Origin: Gp6-AA40 sp035764385
GTDB lineage: Bacteria; Acidobacteriota; Vicinamibacteria; Vicinamibacterales; UBA2999
DNA: 19,020 nucleotides
Reading direction: 5' to 3'
Assembly (NCBI GenBank): GCA_035764385.1
Contig: DASTZI010000202.1
Coordinates: forward strand, 1 to 19,020
The position numbers and the translations under genes were made by a program. The notes under the pieces are model-generated. The model worked only from the letters and a program-made list of their open reading frames with translations. It was not told the DNA's origin and searched no databases. Below are positions 1 through 7,126 of the stretch, piece by piece; positions within the stretch are counted from its first letter, which is position 1; each line of letters starts with the position of its first letter.

Positions 1-1
1 T

Positions 2-2566
2 GCCGGCGTCGTCAATCCGTATCTGGCATTCGAGACGATCGACGACATGATCGCGCACGGGCTGATTGCCGGCGTGTCGCGCGAGGATGCCATCGAGCAC
101 TACGTGAAGGCGCTCAACAAGGGCATCCTCAAAGTGATGTCGAAGATGGGCATCTCGACGCTGGCCAGCTACTGCGGGGCCCAGATCTTCGAGGCGATCG
201 GCCTGCATCAGGAATTCATCGATCGCTTCTTCACGCACACGACGTCGCGCGTCGGCGGCGTCGGCATCGACATCATCGCGAAGGAAGCCTGCATGCGCCA
301 CGAGCGCGCATACGGGCCGCAGCCGGCCGGTGTCGACGAGTTGAACCCGGGCGGCGAGTACCAGTGGCGCCGTGACGGCGAGTACCACCTGTTCAATCCG
401 GACACGGTGTTCAAGCTGCAGCATGCGACGCGCAGCGGCCAGTACGCGATTTTCAAGGACTATACGCGCGCCGTCGATCGGCAGAACGAACATCGCGCGA
501 CGCTGCGCGGCCTGTTCCGGCTGAAGCCGGTCGGCCCGGCGCTGCCGATCGACGAAGTCGAGCCAGCCGAGTCGATCTTCAGGCGGTTCTCGACCGGCGC
601 GATGTCCTATGGCTCGATCAGCGGTGAGGCGCACGAGACACTCGCTATTGCGATGAACCGCCTTGGCGGCAAGTCGAACACGGGCGAGGGCGGGGAAGAC
701 CCAGCGCGCTACGTCCGCGATCCGAACGGAGATTCACGGCGCAGCGCCATCAAGCAGGTGGCATCCGCGCGCTTCGGCGTCACGAGCGAGTACCTGGTCA
801 ACGCCGACGACCTGCAGATCAAAATGGCGCAGGGCGCCAAGCCCGGCGAAGGCGGACAGTTGCCCGGGCACAAGGTGTACCCGTGGATCGCGAAGGTCCG
901 GTATTCGACACCGGGCGTCGGCCTCATCTCGCCGCCCCCGCATCATGACATCTACTCGATTGAGGACCTGGCGCAGCTCATTTTTGACCTGAAGAACAGC
1001 AATCCGCGCGCGCGCATCCACGTCAAGCTCGTGGCCGAGGGTGGTGTTGGCACGATCGCCGCGGGGGTCGCGAAGGCGCATTCCGACGTCGTGCTGATTT
1101 CGGGTCACGACGGCGGCACCGGCGCCTCTCCGCTCACCAGCCTCAAGCACGCCGGGCTGCCGTGGGAGCTCGGCCTGGCGGAAACGCAGCAGGTGCTCGT
1201 CCTCAACAAGCTTCGCGACCGCATCGTCGTGCAGGTTGACGGCCAGATGAAGACCGGCCGCGACGTCGTGATCGGCGCGCTGCTTGGCGCCGAGGAGTTT
1301 GGCTTTGCGACCGCGCCGCTGGTCGTGATGGGCTGCGTGATGATGCGCGTGTGCCACCTCAATACGTGTCCGGTCGGCATCGCCACGCAGGATCCGGAGC
1401 TACGGAAGAAATTCTCGGGCAGGCCCGAATTCGTCGAAAACTTCTTCCGGTTCATCGCGCAGGACGTGCGCGAGCTGATGGCGGAGCTCGGCTTCCGCAC
1501 CGTCGACGAGATGGTCGGCCGCGCCGACTGCCTCGACATCGAGGGGGCGGTGACCCACTGGAAGGCGCACGGCCTCGATCTGCGCCCGCTGCTGTATATG
1601 CCCGATCTGCCGGCGAGCGTCGCGCGCCATCGCGTCCGCGCCCAGGATCACGGCCTCGACGTCGCGCTCGACAACGATTTGATCGCCAAGAGCCGGCCGG
1701 CGCTCGAGCACAAGATGCCCGTCGAGATCCACGCGTTCATCCGCAATGCCGACCGCACCGTCGGGACGATGCTCGGCTCTGAGGTGACGCGACGCTACGG
1801 TGCGCCAGGCCTGCCGGACGACACCATCAAGATCACCTTCACCGGCTCCGCGGGTCAAAGCTTCGGCGCGTTCGTTCCGCGAGGCATCACGATGACACTC
1901 GTCGGCGATGCCAACGATGGGTTCGGCAAGGGACTCTCCGGCGGAAAGATCATTGCGTATCCGCCGCGGAGCTCGACCTTCCGGTCCGAGGACAACATCA
2001 TTGTCGGCAACGTCGCGTTCTACGGCGCCACCAGCGGCGAAGCCTACGTGCGAGGCGTGGCGGGCGAGCGCTTCTGCGTGCGCAACAGCGGCGCCCACGT
2101 CGTCGTTGAAGGCGTCGGCGACCACGGTTGCGAGTACATGACTGGTGGCCGTGTGATCGTGCTCGGGCGCACGGGACGCAATTTCGCAGCGGGCATGAGC
2201 GGCGGCATCGCCTACGTGCTCGATCGCGAGGAGATGTTCGTCCGGCGCTGCAACAGAGACATGGTCGATCTCGAACCGCTCATTGACGCAGACGATCTGG
2301 ATTTTGTCCGTGTCGCGATCGTCAAGCATGCGACGCTGACCGGTTCCCGCTATGCGGAGGCCCTCCTCGCAGACTGGGCGTCGGTTCACATGAAATTCGT
2401 CAAGGTGATGCCACGCGACTACAAGCGGGCGATGGCGGCCGACGCGCGCCGTCGCGAGGAAGAAGCGCGCCAGGCGACGATGGCGATGCCTGTCGTGGCG
2501 GCGCCGAAGATCAGAAAATCGAAGCGAGGGGTGTCAGCAAAGGCGTTGCAGCAGATCCATGGGTAA
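2..2566 (+). CDS. gltB: Glutamate synthase large subunit, 5'-truncated by the window edge
   Basis: This is the C-terminal part of the large (alpha) subunit of glutamate synthase, which makes glutamate from 2-oxoglutarate and glutamine-derived ammonia in the cytoplasm. The frame is open from base 2, before the first ATG at 47, and the first residues (NPYLAFET) match the family, so the ATG at 47 is internal; the N-terminal amidotransferase domain lies outside the window. Counting from the ATG at 47, the FMN/synthase domain covers roughly residues 170-530 (STGAMSYGSIS, then GGKSNTGEGGED). The three cysteines of the [3Fe-4S] cluster are C430, C436 and C441, in CVMMRVCHLNTCPVGIATQ. The C-terminal glycine-rich beta-helix follows at about 600-770, and the end (KVMPRDYKR plus a basic tail) is typical. 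The stop overlaps the gltD start by 8 bp, so the two subunits are probably translationally coupled. Confidence 0.97.
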   Translation, partial: AGVVNPYLAFETIDDMIAHGLIAGVSREDAIEHYVKALNKGILKVMSKMGISTLASYCGAQIFEAIGLHQEFIDRFFTHTTSRVGGVGIDIIAKEACMRHERAYGPQPAGVDELNPGGEYQWRRDGEYHLFNPDTVFKLQHATRSGQYAIFKDYTRAVDRQNEHRATLRGLFRLKPVGPALPIDEVEPAESIFRRFSTGAMSYGSISGEAHETLAIAMNRLGGKSNTGEGGEDPARYVRDPNGDSRRSAIKQVASARFGVTSEYLVNADDLQIKMAQGAKPGEGGQLPGHKVYPWIAKVRYSTPGVGLISPPPHHDIYSIEDLAQLIFDLKNSNPRARIHVKLVAEGGVGTIAAGVAKAHSDVVLISGHDGGTGASPLTSLKHAGLPWELGLAETQQVLVLNKLRDRIVVQVDGQMKTGRDVVIGALLGAEEFGFATAPLVVMGCVMMRVCHLNTCPVGIATQDPELRKKFSGRPEFVENFFRFIAQDVRELMAELGFRTVDEMVGRADCLDIEGAVTHWKAHGLDLRPLLYMPDLPASVARHRVRAQDHGLDVALDNDLIAKSRPALEHKMPVEIHAFIRNADRTVGTMLGSEVTRRYGAPGLPDDTIKITFTGSAGQSFGAFVPRGITMTLVGDANDGFGKGLSGGKIIAYPPRSSTFRSEDNIIVGNVAFYGATSGEAYVRGVAGERFCVRNSGAHVVVEGVGDHGCEYMTGGRVIVLGRTGRNFAAGMSGGIAYVLDREEMFVRRCNRDMVDLEPLIDADDLDFVRVAIVKHATLTGSRYAEALLADWASVHMKFVKVMPRDYKRAMAADARRREEEARQATMAMPVVAAPKIRKSKRGVSAKALQQIHG

Positions 2567-4007
2567 GCCAACGGGGTTCATCGAAATCCAGCGGAAGAAA
2601 CATCCGACCCGACCGGTTGAGGAGCGCATCCACGACTGGCGCGAAGTGTATCTGCCATCGCCGACAGGCGACCTGATGGAGCAGGGTGCGCGCTGCATGG
2701 ATTGCGGCATTCCTTTCTGCCATCAGGGATGTCCGCTCGGCAACCTGATTCCGGATTGGAACGATCTCGTCTACCGGGACAAATGGCGGACGGCTATCGA
2801 TCGTCTGCATGCGACGAACAATTTCCCCGAGTTTACGGGACGGCTCTGTCCTGCGCCGTGCGAGGGGTCGTGCGTTCTTGGCATCAACGACGACCCGGTG
2901 ACCATCAAAGACATCGAAGTATCCATCATCGATCGCGCGTACGCGGAAGGGTGGGTGACGCCGCAACTGCCGGCCACGCGCAGCTGGAAGAAGGTCGCGG
3001 TCGTCGGCTCAGGGCCGGCGGGACTCGCTGCGGCCGATCAGCTGAACCGCGCCGGGCATCTGGTGACGGTGTTCGAGAAATCCGATCGCATCGGCGGGCT
3101 GCTGCGTTACGGGATCCCGGAATTCAAGATGGAAAAGCGCATCCTCGATCGGCGGCTCGCGCTGATGGAAGCCGAGGGTGTGGTCTTCAGGCCGGGAGTG
3201 AACGTCGGCATTGATGTGCCGATGAAGCGTCTGCAATCGGATTTCGACGCCATTCTTCTGGCCGGCGGCGCCGGACAACCGCGCGACCTGAAGGTCGCCG
3301 GACGAGACCTGAGCGGAATCCATTTCGCAATGGAGTTCCTGACGCTGCAGAACCGCCGCTGCGAGGGCGATCAGATTCCGGACGAAGAGTTCATCTCCGC
3401 GCAGGATCGCGATGTCGTCATCATCGGGGGAGGCGATACGGGCGCCGACTGCCTTGGCACAGTCCACCGCCAGGGTGCGCGCTCGGTTCACCAGCTCGAG
3501 CTGATGGCGATGCCGCCGGAAACGCGTGCTCCGGACAACCCGTGGCCGCAATGGCCGCTGATTTTCCGCACGTCACCCGCGCATGAAGAAGGGGGCGAGC
3601 GCCTCTACTCGGTCTCGACGCAGCAATTCCTCGGCGACCGGAAGGGACGCGTTCGCGCGCTGCAGGCGACCAAGGTTGAAATGGTCCGCAAGGACGGGCG
3701 TGTCGACTTCGTGCCTGTGCCGGGTTCCGAATTCGAGATCAAGACCGATCTCGTGTTGCTGGCGATGGGTTTCCTCGGTCCCGAGCGTGGTCCACTGCTC
3801 GGGGACCTTGGCGTGACACTCACGCCGCGCGGCAATGTTGGTCGCGATGCGCGCTGGATGACCAACGTGCCGGGTGTCTTCACGGCGGGCGACATGCAGC
3901 GCGGCCAGTCGCTGATCGTGTGGGCAATTGCGGAGGGCCGCTCCGCCGCGCGCGCGATCGATCAGTACCTGACGGGCGAGTCGCAGCTTCGAGCCCCGCT
4001 TCAATAG
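2559..4007 (+). CDS. gltD: Glutamate synthase small subunit
   Basis: This is the small (beta) subunit of glutamate synthase. It takes electrons from NADPH through FAD and passes them by iron-sulfur clusters to the large subunit. The protein is 482 residues, normal for the family, and starts with the typical MGKPTGF. Two cysteine groups near the N-terminus bind [4Fe-4S] clusters: C46, C49, C54 and C58 (CMDCGIPFCHQGC), then C97, C101 and C105 (CPAPCEGSC). The FAD-binding Rossmann motif VVGSGPAG is at about residues 148-155, and the NADPH-binding motif IIGGGDTGAD at about 288-297. A second FAD-contact stretch near the C-terminus reads VFTAGDMQRGQSL. The start codon lies inside the last codons of gltB (8-bp overlap), as expected for a co-expressed pair. 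Confidence 0.97.
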   Translation: MGKPTGFIEIQRKKHPTRPVEERIHDWREVYLPSPTGDLMEQGARCMDCGIPFCHQGCPLGNLIPDWNDLVYRDKWRTAIDRLHATNNFPEFTGRLCPAPCEGSCVLGINDDPVTIKDIEVSIIDRAYAEGWVTPQLPATRSWKKVAVVGSGPAGLAAADQLNRAGHLVTVFEKSDRIGGLLRYGIPEFKMEKRILDRRLALMEAEGVVFRPGVNVGIDVPMKRLQSDFDAILLAGGAGQPRDLKVAGRDLSGIHFAMEFLTLQNRRCEGDQIPDEEFISAQDRDVVIIGGGDTGADCLGTVHRQGARSVHQLELMAMPPETRAPDNPWPQWPLIFRTSPAHEEGGERLYSVSTQQFLGDRKGRVRALQATKVEMVRKDGRVDFVPVPGSEFEIKTDLVLLAMGFLGPERGPLLGDLGVTLTPRGNVGRDARWMTNVPGVFTAGDMQRGQSLIVWAIAEGRSAARAIDQYLTGESQLRAPLQ

Positions 4008-4028
4008 CAGCAATGTCCAACCTCACGG

Positions 4029-4090
4029 GCCACAGAGGCCCAGAGACACAGAGAGGAAAATTCAACTCTGTGCCTCTGCGTCTCTGTGGC
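4029..4090. repeat. Intergenic palindromic repeat, cacagag type
   Basis: Two 25-base arms (4029-4053 and 4066-4090) are inverted copies of each other with 22 of 25 positions matching, separated by a 12-base A-rich loop. Each arm is built from short cacagag-like units. The hairpin fills most of the gap between gltD and the next gene. It has no T-run after the stem, so it is not a classical intrinsic terminator, although a strong RNA hairpin here could still protect or end the gltBD message. The form resembles dispersed REP/MITE-like repeats; whether it recurs in the genome cannot be seen from this window. Confidence 0.8.
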
Positions 4091-4127
4091 TCGTCATCAG
4101 TGAAGGTTGTTTCTTTATGATTGTCGG

Positions 4128-5117
4128 ATGTCCGTTCGCGATGTCTTGATCGTTGGAGCAGGCCCGTCTGGCCTCGCCACCGCGATTGCCGCCAAGCAGC
4201 ACGGCCTCGACTATGTCCTGGTCGAGAAAGGCGTGCTCGTCAATTCGATCTTCAACTTCCCGATGCACATGGTGTTCTTCACCACTCCGGAGCTGCTCGA
4301 AATCGGCGGGCTCCCGCTGGTGACGCCGTACGACAAGCCGACGCGTCTGGAAGCGCTGCGCTACTACCGTCGCGTGGTGGACACCTACGATTTGCAGATC
4401 TCATTTCACGAGAAGGTCACGTCAATCGAGAGAGAGACGGACGGGCACTTCATCGTCGAGACGGAAAGCGATCGCGGCACGACCCGGGTGCGGGAGGCGC
4501 GTGCCGTCGTCCTCGCCATCGGCTATTACGATCTGCCGAATTATCTCGGCATTCCTGGTGAGGACCTGCCGCACGTCTCGCATTACTACACCGACGCGCA
4601 CCCGTACTATCGCCGGCGCGTCGTCGTGGTCGGCGGCAAGAACTCCGCGGCCGAGGCGAGTCTCGAGCTCTTTCGCGGCGGCGCGCACGTCACGCTCGTT
4701 CACCGTCATCCGACGCTTGGCGACTCGATCAAGTACTGGGTCCGACCGGATATCGAGAACCGCATCAAGGAAGGATCAGTCGCGGCACGCTTCAACGCCT
4801 GCGTCAGGGAGATCACACGCACGACGGTCGTCATCGATCACCAGGGAACGCGCGAGGAGATCCCGGCTGACGGTGTGTTTCTCTTAACGGGCTACCATCC
4901 CGACGTCGATCTGATGCGTACCGCGGGAATTCATGTGGACGATGTGACACTCGCGCCGGACCTGAACATGGAGACGTTTGAGACCAATGTCCCCAATGTG
5001 TTCATCGCGGGCGGCGCCATCGCCGGGAAGAAGACCGGCAACATCTTCATCGAAAACGGCCGTTTCCACGGCGCGAAGATTGTCGAGACGCTCGCGAAAC
5101 GACTGCGCGGAGATTAG
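4128..5117 (+). CDS. ypdA: YpdA/Bdr-family flavoprotein disulfide reductase (putative bacillithiol disulfide reductase)
   Basis: This 329-residue FAD- and NADPH-dependent oxidoreductase looks like YpdA, the reductase assigned to bacillithiol disulfide in Firmicutes. The FAD motif VGAGPSG is at residues 9-15 and the NADPH motif VVGGKNSAAEA at 167-177. Family-typical stretches are NSIFNFPMHMVFFTTPELLE (about 40-59), KPTRLEALRYY (70-80) and, near the end, VFIAGGAIAG followed by IFIENGRFHG. No CxxC active site is visible, in keeping with YpdA rather than thioredoxin reductase. I chose the ATG at 4128 because the FAD motif begins seven residues later; an in-frame TTG at 4107 would only add seven unlike residues. 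It is on the gltBD strand but separated from it by a palindrome. The fold and family are clear; the bacillithiol substrate is inferred from homologues. Confidence 0.88.
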   Translation: MSVRDVLIVGAGPSGLATAIAAKQHGLDYVLVEKGVLVNSIFNFPMHMVFFTTPELLEIGGLPLVTPYDKPTRLEALRYYRRVVDTYDLQISFHEKVTSIERETDGHFIVETESDRGTTRVREARAVVLAIGYYDLPNYLGIPGEDLPHVSHYYTDAHPYYRRRVVVVGGKNSAAEASLELFRGGAHVTLVHRHPTLGDSIKYWVRPDIENRIKEGSVAARFNACVREITRTTVVIDHQGTREEIPADGVFLLTGYHPDVDLMRTAGIHVDDVTLAPDLNMETFETNVPNVFIAGGAIAGKKTGNIFIENGRFHGAKIVETLAKRLRGD

Positions 5118-5130
5118 TCCTGCCTCGTCG

Positions 5131-5763
5131 TTAGTGGAAGACCTTCCCAGACCATCCGCCTTGCGGAGCGTGGAGCTTCATTTCCAGCAAATCGATGAGC
5201 GCACGGCAACGGGCCAGTACGCCGTCGCATTCCAGTAGCGCCTGGTGCTCGAGCACGTCGAGATCGAGGTACTGGGCCAGCGCGTTCACGAGATCTTCGT
5301 CGGGGACCGACGGCGGAAATTTCGGCTCGGCTCGCACGCGCTCGATGGCGGCCGCGAGCACGGCCTCGAGGCGCTGGCGCTGCTGCCGCAACGGGACCGC
5401 TTGATCTGGCGGAACCATCTCGGAGATGCCTTCGACGTGGCCGATGCGGTAGGGGCGGCTGTGATCCTCGGATCGAATCCGGAACTTCTGCATCCCGCGC
5501 AGGACGATGTCGTAGCGACCGTCGCCGAGCGACTGGTTGTGCGTAATCACGCCGGCGCAGCCGATTGGATAGATCGCGGGACATCCGTCGTAGTTGGCCT
5601 CGTAGCCGGGTCGCAGCAGCGTCATGCCGATGATGCGATCCTCCTGGAGCGCGTGGGCGACCATGGCCCGATACCGCGGCTCGAAGATGTGCAGCGGTAG
5701 AAAGACGTTGGGAAACAGAACGACATTCGGCAGCGGAAAGAGAGGGATGGAGGGCGGCAGCAA
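5131..5763 (-). CDS. Stand-alone LON substrate-binding (Lon N-terminal) domain protein
   Basis: The 210-residue protein consists of a Lon N-terminal/substrate-binding domain only; the AAA+ and protease parts of Lon are absent. The start (IPLFPLPNVVLFPNVFLPLH, then IFEPRYRAM) is the domain signature, followed by IGMTLLRPGYE and the GRYDIVLRGMQKFRI strand region. A helical, Arg/Gln-rich segment makes up the C-terminal third. The function of such single-domain proteins is not settled; in Lon this domain helps recognise substrates. The start is a TTG one base after the stop of the upstream VWA gene, with no clear ribosome site of its own, which suggests translational coupling. It is the last gene of an AAA-VWA-LON operon, so an adaptor role is possible (inference). 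Its 3' end is 13 bp from the convergent ypdA gene. Confidence 0.85.
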   Translation of the reverse strand: MLPPSIPLFPLPNVVLFPNVFLPLHIFEPRYRAMVAHALQEDRIIGMTLLRPGYEANYDGCPAIYPIGCAGVITHNQSLGDGRYDIVLRGMQKFRIRSEDHSRPYRIGHVEGISEMVPPDQAVPLRQQRQRLEAVLAAAIERVRAEPKFPPSVPDEDLVNALAQYLDLDVLEHQALLECDGVLARCRALIDLLEMKLHAPQGGWSGKVFH

Positions 5764-5764
5764 G

Positions 5765-7099
5765 CTAATGAATCGTCTTGGTCTTGCGATCCATGTAATC
5801 CATCAGGACGTACTGGCCGAGCGTGTACGGCGTCGTGAAGTACGCCTTTCCACGGCAGATCGCGGCCACCCGTCTGACGAACGCGACGAGATCGGGATCC
5901 CGCGCCAGCATGAATGTATTGATCATGATGCCCGCCTTCTGGCACGCGTTCACCTCCGCGAACGTTTCGGAGACGATGAACGGGTCGAGGCCGAAGGCGT
6001 TCTTGTAGATCTGGCCATCAGGGCGGGTGAGCGCCGACGGCTTGCCGTCGGTGATCATCACGATCTGCCGCATGTCTTTCTTCTGGCGTTCGAGGATCCG
6101 GCGCGCCAGACGCAGCCCCTCACGCGTGTTCGTGTAGTACGGGCCGACCCGGACGCGTCCCAGCTGCTTGAGCGGGATCTCCTCGGCGGAATCATGGAAC
6201 AGCACGGCATGCAGCGAATCGCCGGGATATTGCGTGCGGATCAAATGCGAGAGCGCCAGCGCCACACGTTTGGCGGGCGTGAACCGATCCTCGCCGTACA
6301 GGATCATGCTGTGGCTGCAATCCAGCATGATGACCGTGGCGCACGAGCTTTGGTACTCGCTCTGGGCGACCATGAGGTCGGGGTAGTCGACGTCGATCAC
6401 CGGCGCCACGTCGTTCGGACGTTCGGATCGTTCGGACGTTCGGTTCGTTCCTGTCACTTCGACGCCTCGGCCCTCGGCGTGTAGTCGCTGTACAGCGTTC
6501 ATGATCGTGGAACTTGGGTCGAGGTTGAGGGTGTCGCCGAATTCGTACGGCTTTGGCGCCGCGATCGCCTCGACGCCCGTCGACAGGTGACGCGTGTCGT
6601 GTCGGCCGGCGCTGCTGCGACCGATCGAGCCGAGCAGATCGCGGAGCGCGCGGTAGCCGAGAAAATCGAGCGCCTTGTCGGTCACCTCGAATTTCACGGG
6701 GCCCGCATCTTCGCCGTAGCCGCCGCCCGTTCCGCGGCGATGCTCGCGTTCCTGCTCCAGATCAGGGGCGTTGGTCACAAACCCCTGTTCCATCATCTTT
6801 TCGATGATCTGCTGGATCAGATCCTCGAGCTGCTGACGCGCCTTCTCCTGATCGCCGTCCGCTGGCTCACCTAGCAACTGCTGCAGCGCTTCCTCCGACA
6901 GCACGCCGCCGCTGAAGAGCGCCTCGAGAATGGCGTCGTGCAGTGCCTGCATCGTCCGGTCTTCGTCGCCGGAGGACGGATCACCCCATGGGTTGCTGAA
7001 CCCGCTCGAGAGGAGCAGGTCGGACAGCTTCGAAACCAGATCCTCGAGATCGATCTGATCGAGCAGGTCGCCGGTGTATTTGGTATAGCGATATTTCAT
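5765..7099 (-). CDS. VWA (von Willebrand factor A) domain protein with intact MIDAS motif
   Basis: This 444-residue protein has a C-terminal VWA domain (about 250-440). The metal-ion-dependent adhesion site is complete: D260, S262 and S264 in LDCSHSM, a Thr around 323-325 (YYTNT) and D351 in MITDGKP. The N-terminal half is helical and charged, with a Gln/Glu-rich segment at about 70-105 and a Gly-rich linker (RRGTGGGYGED). No signal peptide or membrane segment is seen, so it is probably cytoplasmic. VWA proteins next to ChlI- or MoxR-like ATPases usually act with them as chelatase or chaperone-like pairs, and here the ATPase gene lies 27 bp upstream on the same strand. Residues 217-230 are encoded by a 17-bp tandem repeat (6411-6450) and may be an expanded linker. 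Confidence 0.88.
   Translation of the reverse strand: MKYRYTKYTGDLLDQIDLEDLVSKLSDLLLSSGFSNPWGDPSSGDEDRTMQALHDAILEALFSGGVLSEEALQQLLGEPADGDQEKARQQLEDLIQQIIEKMMEQGFVTNAPDLEQEREHRRGTGGGYGEDAGPVKFEVTDKALDFLGYRALRDLLGSIGRSSAGRHDTRHLSTGVEAIAAPKPYEFGDTLNLDPSSTIMNAVQRLHAEGRGVEVTGTNRTSERSERPNDVAPVIDVDYPDLMVAQSEYQSSCATVIMLDCSHSMILYGEDRFTPAKRVALALSHLIRTQYPGDSLHAVLFHDSAEEIPLKQLGRVRVGPYYTNTREGLRLARRILERQKKDMRQIVMITDGKPSALTRPDGQIYKNAFGLDPFIVSETFAEVNACQKAGIMINTFMLARDPDLVAFVRRVAAICRGKAYFTTPYTLGQYVLMDYMDRKTKTIH
6411..6450. repeat. 17-bp tandem repeat inside the VWA gene
   Basis: Two consecutive 17-base units (6411-6427 and 6428-6444) differ only at their last base and are followed by a partial third copy (6445-6450). 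Each unit contains two copies of an 8-base core, cgttcgga. In the VWA protein this encodes the low-complexity stretch GTNRTSERSERPND (residues 217-230), between the N-terminal region and the VWA domain. The unit is not a multiple of three, so a single-unit copy-number change would shift the frame. Confidence 0.9.
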
Positions 7100-7126
7100 C
7101 GTCTGTTGGGCCGCCTGAAGCCGGCC

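Noticed and set aside
1400..2389. 329-residue minus-strand open frame inside gltB
   Set aside because: No domain or motif is visible, and gltB on the plus strand is unmistakable here.
4107..4127. TTG start adding seven residues to the YpdA-like protein
   Set aside because: The extra residues do not fit the family; ATG 4128 puts the FAD motif at the usual place.
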